Assembly (NCBI GenBank): GCA_036794825.1 | Contig: DAIRGA010000011.1 | Coordinates: 1 to 64,000 of the forward strand | Origin: RZYY01 sp036794825 | GTDB taxonomy: Bacteria > Bacteroidota > Bacteroidia > Bacteroidales > 4484-276 | DNA: 64,000 nt | Direction: 5' to 3' | Shown here: positions 43,107 through 49,819 of the stretch, in pieces | Numbering within the stretch: position 1 is the first letter of the stretch | Layout of the letters: every line of letters begins with the position of its first letter | Translations under genes and position numbers: made by a program | Notes under the pieces: model-generated | Databases searched by the model: none | Told to the model about the DNA's origin: nothing | What the model saw: the letters and a program-made list of their open reading frames with translations, nothing else

Positions 43107-44954
43107 TTACAAAGCCCCCTCAATCATCAACTCTTCATATCTTAGGTTGCTGATAATGAATTGCTGGCGGTCGGGGGTATTTTTGCCCATGTAAAACTCG
43201 AGGATCTCTTTGATGGACTGCCCTTTTCGCAGCAGCACCGGATCCAGGCGCATGGAGGCGCCAATGAAGTTTTTGAATTCGTCGGGCGAAATCTCGCCAA
43301 GTCCTTTAAATCGGGTAATTTCAGGGTTTGTACCCAGCTTTTTCAGTGCTGCCTGTCGCTCATCTTCCGAATAACAATAAATGGTCTCCTTCTTATTTCT
43401 TACCCTGAATAGTGGTGTTTGAAGGATATATAGATGCCCTGATTTTATCAGATCGGGGTAAAACTGCAGGAAAAAGGTGAGTAGTAAAAGGCGTATGTGC
43501 ATCCCGTCAACATCTGCGTCGGTGGCTAATACGATGTTATTGTAGCGCAGATTTTCAAGGTCTTCATCAATATTGAGTGCTGATTGCAGCAAGTTGAATT
43601 CCTCATTTTCGTACACCACTTTTTTGGTCATGCCATAGCTGTTGAGCGGCTTGCCTTTGAGCGAAAAAACAGCCTGGGTGTTCACGTCTCTCGATTTGGT
43701 GATGCTTCCACTCGCCGAATCTCCCTCGGTGATAAAGAGTGTAGTTTCGAGGCGGCGCTCATGGTTCTGGTTGTAATGAATGCGGCAATCGCGGAGCTTT
43801 TTGTTGTGAAGGCTGGCTTTCTTCACGCTCTCCCTGGCCAGTTTTTTTATCCCTGCAATATCTTTACGCTCCTTTTCCGAACTAAGAATTTTCTGATAAA
43901 TAGCATCTGCTGTTTGCGGGTTCATATGCAGATAGTTATCAAGATTTCGCTTGACAACATCAATAACATAGTTCCTGACGGTTTGTCCCTCAGGCTCCAT
44001 GTATTGCGACCCCAGTTTTGTCTTTGTCTGCGATTCAAAAACAGGTTCCTGGATTTTGATGCTCAAGGCTGCCGCAATCGAAGCGCGTACATCACCCGGA
44101 TCGAAATCCTTTTTGAAAAACTCGCGGATGGTTTTAACAACAGCCTCGCGGAAAGCAGCCAGGTGTGTTCCTCCCTGCGTGGTATTTTGCCCGTTCACAA
44201 ACGAATGGTACTCCTCGCCCCATTGGTTGGTCATGTGCGTGAAAGCAAATTCAAAATCGCCCTCGGTGATGTGAATAATCGGGTAAAGCGCATCGCCGTT
44301 GATGTAACGCTCCAACAGATCGTGCAGCCCGTTTTTGGCATAAAACCGCTCACCATTGTAATATATGGATAGGCCGTTGTTCAGGAAAACGTAGTTCCAT
44401 AGCAGTTTCTCCACATATTCGGGGATGTAGTGGAAGTTGCCGAAAAAAGTTACATCCGGCGTGAAGGTAACCAGCGTACCGTTTCGCTCCTCAGTCGGCA
44501 TTTCCTGATGATCCTGAATCAGCATTCCCTGGCTGAATTCGGCGATTTTGGTTTTGCCATCGCGGATGGATTGTACTTTGAAAAAAGAGGAGAGTGCATT
44601 CACTGCTTTTGAACCAACGCCATTCAGTCCCACCGATTTTTTGAAGGCTGTCGAATCGTACTTCGCACCAGTGTTTATTTTCGAAACGCATTCGATCACC
44701 TTGCCCAGCGGAATGCCACGACCGTAGTCGCGGATTGTAACTGTTTTTTCTTCGATGTTGATGTCAATCCGGCGGCCGTTGCCCATTACAAACTCGTCAA
44801 TCGAGTTGTCAATTATCTCTTTAATAAGCACATAGATGCCATCATCCTGCGATGAACCATCACCCAGTTTGCCGATGTACATGCCCGGTCGGGTTTGTAT
44901 GTGTTCGTTCCAGTCGAGTGTGCGTATCTGATCTTCGCCGTATTCAAAAGCCAT
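43107..44954 (-). CDS. parE: DNA topoisomerase IV subunit B (GyrB/ParE type)
   Basis: This 615-residue type IIA topoisomerase ATPase subunit has the GHKL motifs IIDNSIDEF, TIRDYGRGIP and GLNGVGSKAVNALS, the transducer QTKTKLGS with its Lys, and the TOPRIM motifs FITEGDSASG and LATDADVDGMHIR. The length and lack of a GyrB-type insertion favour ParE over GyrB. It should decatenate or relax DNA with ParC, which is not adjacent in the window. The start is ATG 44954 (MAFEYGEDQIRTLDW): the upstream in-frame TTG at 44975 is part of the -7 promoter box, so it cannot be the start of translation. Confidence 0.93.
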   Translation of the reverse strand: MAFEYGEDQIRTLDWNEHIQTRPGMYIGKLGDGSSQDDGIYVLIKEIIDNSIDEFVMGNGRRIDINIEEKTVTIRDYGRGIPLGKVIECVSKINTGAKYDSTAFKKSVGLNGVGSKAVNALSSFFKVQSIRDGKTKIAEFSQGMLIQDHQEMPTEERNGTLVTFTPDVTFFGNFHYIPEYVEKLLWNYVFLNNGLSIYYNGERFYAKNGLHDLLERYINGDALYPIIHITEGDFEFAFTHMTNQWGEEYHSFVNGQNTTQGGTHLAAFREAVVKTIREFFKKDFDPGDVRASIAAALSIKIQEPVFESQTKTKLGSQYMEPEGQTVRNYVIDVVKRNLDNYLHMNPQTADAIYQKILSSEKERKDIAGIKKLARESVKKASLHNKKLRDCRIHYNQNHERRLETTLFITEGDSASGSITKSRDVNTQAVFSLKGKPLNSYGMTKKVVYENEEFNLLQSALNIDEDLENLRYNNIVLATDADVDGMHIRLLLLTFFLQFYPDLIKSGHLYILQTPLFRVRNKKETIYCYSEDERQAALKKLGTNPEITRFKGLGEISPDEFKNFIGASMRLDPVLLRKGQSIKEILEFYMGKNTPDRQQFIISNLRYEELMIEGAL

Positions 44955-44972
44955 GATTTCAGGAAATTTCTG

Positions 44973-44980
44973 CAAAATTA
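44973..44980 (-). promoter_or_regulatory. -7 promoter box of parE
   Basis: The minus strand reads TAATTTTG, 18 bases upstream of the parE ATG at 44954, giving a leader of only about 10 bases. This decides against the longer TTG-started frame. Confidence 0.55.
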
Positions 44981-45271
44981 ATCTTTCAAAAGCTACCCCG
45001 CATTAGCCGGTAGTGAAAGTTACAAACAAGTGTTTGTTCACAATGGTTTTGATGAACTGCAGCCAATCATCGGCAAAATTTAACCAGATTAGAAATGGAA
45101 TTTGTCATTTGATTATTGCCTGTCCAAAATCCAGATTGATTATAAGTCAAGTCGCTAATTCGCTTTTTTTTGAGTTTGAAATTAAATGTTTGAGAGAGAA
45201 TTTTCAACAACTTAGCTCTAATGTTGTTAACCATATGATCAGTTTATTCAAACAATTTAATTACTTTTAGC
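44981..45271. other. Divergent intergenic region between parE and sod
   Basis: The AT-rich gap holds one 85-codon plus-strand frame (45013-45270) with no recognisable domain and an unlikely composition, which I treat as spurious. A near-consensus TACTTTTA just before the sod ATG may be its -7 region. No repeat or RNA gene is seen. Confidence 0.4.
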
Positions 45272-45970
45272 ATGAAACAATTCCTTTCTTCAATGGCAGC
45301 AACTTTTACTTTTTTGTTGACCATCAACTTGTCATACGCTCAGCTAGGCAGCCAGAAAAACACTTACACATTTGATCCGCTTCCTTATGCTTATGAAGCG
45401 CTGGAGCCTTCCATTGATGCCAAAACCATGGAAATCCATTACGATCGGCACCATAGGGCCTATTTCAACAACTTTGTGAAGGCCGTTAAAGACACCGAAA
45501 TGGACGGGATGAGTCTTGAGGCGATTTTTGCCCGCATGAGTGAGTTCCCGGCATCGGTGCGCAACAATGGTGGTGGTCACTACAACCACACCCTCTTCTG
45601 GAGCATAATGTCACCTAAAGGTGGCGGCTCACCGCAAGGCAGGCTGGCAGAGGCTATTAACAAGACTTTTGGGTCGTTTGACGATTTTAAAAAGCAATTT
45701 GAGCAGGCTGGCGCCACCCGTTTTGGAAGTGGTTGGGCCTGGCTTAGTCTGGATGCACAGGGCAAACTCTTTATTTCGTCAACACCAAATCAGGACAATC
45801 CGCTTATGAACGTTGTGGATCAGCGCGGAACGCCAATTCTCGGTCTCGATGTCTGGGAACATGCTTACTACCTGAAATACCAGAACCTGCGCGGCAGCTA
45901 TATGACCGCCTTCTGGGATGTGGTAAACTGGGCAGAAGTAGCCAAGCGATATGATGCACTCATAAAATAA
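45272..45970 (+). CDS. sod: Secreted Fe/Mn superoxide dismutase
   Basis: The 232-residue product is a Fe/Mn SOD preceded by a signal peptide (MKQFLSSMAATFTFLLTINL, cleavage near SYAQ). Metal ligands are His56 (EIHYDRHH), His106 (HYNHTLFW), Asp193 and His197 (DVWEHAYY). The motifs FGSGWAWL and NNGGGHYNH are intact. Most Bacteroidota SODs are cytosolic; this one should act in the periplasm or outside, removing external superoxide. Choice between Fe and Mn cannot be made safely by eye. A strong terminator follows, so it is monocistronic. Confidence 0.93.
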   Translation: MKQFLSSMAATFTFLLTINLSYAQLGSQKNTYTFDPLPYAYEALEPSIDAKTMEIHYDRHHRAYFNNFVKAVKDTEMDGMSLEAIFARMSEFPASVRNNGGGHYNHTLFWSIMSPKGGGSPQGRLAEAINKTFGSFDDFKKQFEQAGATRFGSGWAWLSLDAQGKLFISSTPNQDNPLMNVVDQRGTPILGLDVWEHAYYLKYQNLRGSYMTAFWDVVNWAEVAKRYDALIK

Positions 45971-45984
45971 CGAAACTCAACAAG

Positions 45985-46020
45985 AAAAACCCGGCTGAAC
46001 ATAACAGACCGGGTTTTTTT
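45985..46020 (+). terminator. Rho-independent terminator of sod
   Basis: AAAACCCGG pairs with CCGGGTTTT around a loop of about 14 bases, and a run of T follows to 46020. It begins 15 bases after the sod stop. Confidence 0.85.
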
Positions 46021-46092
46021 ATGGATGCGTGATGGCCTTTTCCTGAAAAAGTTAGAAAGTAGGTAAGGGATTTACATCGCCTTGGTTTGTCA

Positions 46093-46215
46093 CCCCGGCC
46101 TTCAGGTCGGGGAAATGAAATATGCGTTTTGTATCCACGGGCTTTAGCCCGTTCCCCGGAGATTATGAAATTTGAAAGCTTTAGTCCTGCGCCGGTGGCT
46201 TTAGTAATTCCGTGA
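46093..46215. repeat. REP-like palindromes (GCTTTAG type)
   Basis: CCCCGGCCTTCAGGTCGGGG (46093-46112) and ACGGGCTTTAGCCCGT (46137-46152) are palindromes. Two more GCTTTAGT words follow (46178-46206), and the last is flanked by partly matching arms (CCGG/CCG). Such GGGCTTTAGCCC units are common intergenic palindromes in Bacteroidota, often linked to REP-associated tyrosine transposases, none of which is in this window. They lie in the 374-base gap 45971-46344, together with the sod terminator and a promoter box. Confidence 0.6.
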
Positions 46216-46298
46216 ACTTATGCATTAATCACACGATTTGATGTGTAGCAGATACTTTGGTGTTTCAACATTAATCACCCCCCATGCTCAATTTCCCC

Positions 46299-46306
46299 TA
46301 TTTTTG
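46299..46306 (+). promoter_or_regulatory. -7 promoter box of the beta-PGM/GH65 fusion gene
   Basis: TATTTTTG matches TAnnTTTG exactly and lies 38 bases before the chosen ATG at 46345. Confidence 0.4.
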
Positions 46307-46344
46307 CAGCAGATTTTTCAAGTTCAATTTTGACATTTACTTTT

Positions 46345-49300
46345 ATGTCTAAACACACATTCACAACGGTAATTTTCGACCTCGACGGTGTCATCACCAA
46401 AACAGCGCTTGTGCACAGCGCCGCCTGGAAAAAAATGTTTGACGAGTTTATGAAAAGTTGGTCGGCCAGGAACAGCAAGCCGTTCCGGGAGTTTGACCAC
46501 GAACGGGATTATTTGCCGTATGTTGACGGAAAGCCGCGCTATCAGGGTGTTCAGTCGTTTCTGGAGCATCGGGGTATTGGGATTCCCTTTGGCGACCCCT
46601 CCGACCCGCCGGACGCTGAAACCGTGTGCGGGCTTGGCAATCGCAAGAACCAGGTTTTTAATGAGGTCCTGGAGCGCGACGGCGTGGAGGTTTACCCGTC
46701 AACCGTGGAATTGATCCATCAGCTGATCCAACGCAATATCAGAGTGGGAGTGGCTTCGTCGAGCAAAAACTGCGAAGGTGTGCTGAAGGCTGCCGGCCTG
46801 CTCCACTTGTTCGAAACCCGTGTGGATGGAGTGGTTTCGGCCGAAATTGGCCTCAAAGGAAAACCTGCGCCGGACATTTTTCTCACTGCCTGCGAAAACC
46901 TGTTTTCAACCCCCTCGCAAGCCGTGGTGGTGGAAGATGCCGTGTCGGGAGTGCAGGCCGGTAAAGCAGGCAATTTCGGGCTGGTGCTGGGCATCGCCCG
47001 CGAAGGAAACGCCGCCGAGTTGCGCCAAAATGGCGCCGACATCGTGGTGAACGATATTGGCGACATCGGCCTGAAAGGAATTGAGGATTGGTTCGGGATC
47101 GGGCTGGAAGAGGACAACTGGTCGCTCACCTACACCGATTACAACACCAAAAAGGAACGATCGCGGGAAGCGCTGCTAACTGTCGGAAACGGGTATTTCG
47201 GAACACGCGGAGCATTTGAAGAAACCACCGCAAACCCGGTAAACTATCCGGGAACCTACATTGCCGGACTTTATAACCGCCTGGTTTCAAAGGTCGGCGA
47301 CCGCGATGTGGAAAACGAGGATTTTGTGAACATCCCCAACTGGCTGCAAATCACCTTCAAAATTGATGACGGCGAATGGTTCGATCCCAGCCAGGCAAAC
47401 ATCCTCGATTGCTACCGGAACCTCGACTTTCGCACCGGTATCCTGCAGCGCGTACTGACCGTAAGAGACAAGCACGGAAAAGAAACCCTGATCCAGTCGC
47501 AACGAATCGCAGCCATGAACGACCCGCACCTGGCAGCAATGAAATACAGCCTGTCGCCCCTGAACTACCACGGGAAAATCACGGTAAAATCAACCCTCAG
47601 CGGAAATATCATCAACGATGGAGTCGAGCGTTACAGGCAACTCAACCAGCAGCATCTCAAACCGGCAGAGGCCGGCGCTGAGGGCAATTTAAGCTGGCTC
47701 ACCGTAAAAACCACACAATCGGGAATCGAAGTTGCCGAAGCCGTGAAACTGAATGTTTTTTTCGAAAACAGAACCATAAGGCCGGAGATCGAAAATCAAA
47801 TCACCACCGGCAAAGTGGAATCGCTTTTCAGTGTTGATCTTGAGCGCTTACAACTGCTTACTGTCGAGAAAATCGGCGCCATCTACACCTCCAGGCCCGA
47901 CGACAGCGATGCTCCGCTGGCCAATGCCAAAGTGAAGGCCATGCTCACCGAATCCTTTGACTGGCTGGCCGGGGAGTCCAAAGCTGAATGGGAAAAAATC
48001 TGGAAAAAAATTGATGTGCAAATTGATGGTGACCGGCTGGCGCAGAAGCTGCTGCGAATGCATCTCTATCATCTGATGGCTTCATTTTCGCCGCATAACA
48101 AGGACTTCGATGCCAGCATCACGGCGCGCGGGCTGCACGGCGAGGCCTACCGCGGTCATATTTTCTGGGACGAGCTCTTCATTCTTCCACTTTACGCGAT
48201 GCACTTCCCTGAAGCTGCCAGAGCCATGCTGATGTATCGCTACCGGCGCCTTGACCAGGCACGTGCTTACGCCAAAGATCATGGCTACCAAGGCGCAATG
48301 TTCCCCTGGCAAAGCGGAAGCGACGGCCGGGAAGAGACTCAGGTGGTGCATCTCAATCCCATAACCGGAGAGTGGGGCGACGACTACAGCTCGCTTCAGC
48401 GCCATGTGTCGCTGGCCGTGGCCTACAACGTTTGGGAGTATTTCAAAATCACCGGAGATATAGAGTTCATCAGGGATTTTGGCGCTGAAATGTTCCTCGA
48501 AATCTGCCGCTTCTGGGCTTCCAAAGCAAAAATGGATGAAACTACCGGACGCTACTCGATCAAAAATGTGATGGGGCCGGATGAGTTTCACGAAGCCTAC
48601 CCGGATGCCAAAGAAGGCGGTCTGAAAGATAACACCTACACCAACCTAATGGTGGCCTGGACGCTTGAGCGCGCTATTGATCTGCTGGATCGGTTTGAGC
48701 TTCGCGATCAGCAGATTATCTTGTCCAGAATCAACCTGAATGAGGAGGAATTGAACAACTGGAAAGAGATTTCCGAAAATCTCAACATCGTTATTAAAGA
48801 TGATATTCTGGCACAATACGACGGCTATTTTGAGCTAAAAGAGCTGGACTGGGATTACTTCCGGAAAAAGTACGGCAACGTTTACCGCATGGATCGCCTG
48901 TTGAAAGCCGAAGGCAAATCAGCCGACGAGTTCAAGGTGGCCAAGCAGGCCGACACGCTGATGACCTTCTACAACCTGCCCGAGAAGGAGGTTACCCACA
49001 TCCTTGAGCGGCTCGGCTACCAGCTTTCGGCCGATTACCTCAAACACAACCTTGAGTATTATCTGCAAAGGACTTCTCATGGATCAACGCTGTCACGCGT
49101 AGTTCATGCTCAGCTCGCCAACATGATCGGCGATAAAAAACTGAGCTGGGAACTCTACCTCGATGCGCTCACCAGCGACTACAACGATATCCAGGGCGGC
49201 ACCACCGGCGAGGGAATTCATGCCGGTGTGATGGCCGGAACGGTGCTCGTGGCCATGCAATCATTCGCCGGAGTTGACATCCGGGACGGAAAACTCAGTA

Positions 49301-49503
49301 TCAATCCGGCACTGCCGGAGCATTGGAGAAGTATTAGGTTCAGCATTGGGTTGAAAAATGACAGGGTTTTTATCGAAGTAACCCAGGAAATGACCAACCT
49401 TTCGATGACTGGAGATTCCCAGCAAATTTATCTTTCAATCGCCGGCCAGGATCATTTTCTGCTGGATAAAGAACACCTTAGCGTTTTATATCAAAGGATT
49501 TAA
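46345..49503 (+). CDS. Beta-phosphoglucomutase / GH65 disaccharide phosphorylase fusion
   Basis: The start is set at ATG 46345 (MSKHTFTTVIFDLDGVITKT), since the five codons upstream add nothing family-like. The 1052-residue protein joins two enzymes. Residues ~1-240 are a HAD beta-phosphoglucomutase: Asp12 and Asp14 in FDLDGV, VASSSKNCEGVL, GKPAPDIFL and VVEDAVSGVQAG. Residues ~260-1050 are a GH65 protein: HIFWDELFILPLY, the acid Glu747 in GPDEFHEAYPD, HGSTLSRVVHAQLA and the phosphate-loop GTTGEGIHAGVMAGT. Phosphorolysis of an alpha-linked glucose disaccharide would give beta-glucose 1-phosphate, which the HAD part converts to glucose 6-phosphate. No signal peptide is present, so it acts on sugars taken up into the cytosol. 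Confidence 0.9.
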   Translation: MSKHTFTTVIFDLDGVITKTALVHSAAWKKMFDEFMKSWSARNSKPFREFDHERDYLPYVDGKPRYQGVQSFLEHRGIGIPFGDPSDPPDAETVCGLGNRKNQVFNEVLERDGVEVYPSTVELIHQLIQRNIRVGVASSSKNCEGVLKAAGLLHLFETRVDGVVSAEIGLKGKPAPDIFLTACENLFSTPSQAVVVEDAVSGVQAGKAGNFGLVLGIAREGNAAELRQNGADIVVNDIGDIGLKGIEDWFGIGLEEDNWSLTYTDYNTKKERSREALLTVGNGYFGTRGAFEETTANPVNYPGTYIAGLYNRLVSKVGDRDVENEDFVNIPNWLQITFKIDDGEWFDPSQANILDCYRNLDFRTGILQRVLTVRDKHGKETLIQSQRIAAMNDPHLAAMKYSLSPLNYHGKITVKSTLSGNIINDGVERYRQLNQQHLKPAEAGAEGNLSWLTVKTTQSGIEVAEAVKLNVFFENRTIRPEIENQITTGKVESLFSVDLERLQLLTVEKIGAIYTSRPDDSDAPLANAKVKAMLTESFDWLAGESKAEWEKIWKKIDVQIDGDRLAQKLLRMHLYHLMASFSPHNKDFDASITARGLHGEAYRGHIFWDELFILPLYAMHFPEAARAMLMYRYRRLDQARAYAKDHGYQGAMFPWQSGSDGREETQVVHLNPITGEWGDDYSSLQRHVSLAVAYNVWEYFKITGDIEFIRDFGAEMFLEICRFWASKAKMDETTGRYSIKNVMGPDEFHEAYPDAKEGGLKDNTYTNLMVAWTLERAIDLLDRFELRDQQIILSRINLNEEELNNWKEISENLNIVIKDDILAQYDGYFELKELDWDYFRKKYGNVYRMDRLLKAEGKSADEFKVAKQADTLMTFYNLPEKEVTHILERLGYQLSADYLKHNLEYYLQRTSHGSTLSRVVHAQLANMIGDKKLSWELYLDALTSDYNDIQGGTTGEGIHAGVMAGTVLVAMQSFAGVDIRDGKLSINPALPEHWRSIRFSIGLKNDRVFIEVTQEMTNLSMTGDSQQIYLSIAGQDHFLLDKEHLSVLYQRI

Positions 49504-49745
49504 ACATTCAGTTGTAAATTGCCTTGATCAAAATGATATCGAACAAGCCATTGTGGATATTGAATTAATTGCATTCTTGATTCTGTGTTTAATGTTTCCA
49601 TCAGCACTGTAAGATTGGTCTTTTCCAATGCAAGCTTATTGGATGGGGCATTGATAATCCCGTTGTGCTGAATGGCAATCAGCTTCAGGTTTTTAAACTC
49701 CACAGCAGCCGGCGCTCGATTTTTTTGATGCCATTTTGATTTCAA
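49500..49745 (-). CDS. Doubtful small ORF between GH65 and dnaE genes
   Basis: This 81-codon frame lies antisense in the 316-base gap 49504-49819 and overlaps the end of the fusion gene by 4 bases. The product (MKSKWHQKNRAPAAVEFKNL...) has a plausible composition but no recognisable domain, signal or neighbour. The rest of the gap shows nothing else clear. It may be chance. Confidence 0.2.
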   Translation of the reverse strand: MKSKWHQKNRAPAAVEFKNLKLIAIQHNGIINAPSNKLALEKTNLTVLMETLNTESRMQLIQYPQWLVRYHFDQGNLQLNV

Positions 49746-49819
49746 CTCATCATTCCCGAAAAATGTTTATATTGTAACCGTTAATTTGATTAAATAATAA
49801 TCATTTAAAGGCTTACAAC

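Noticed and set aside
45013..45270. 85-codon plus ORF between parE and sod
   Set aside because: It ends directly before the sod ATG, has atypical composition and no domain, and lies in an AT-rich promoter region.
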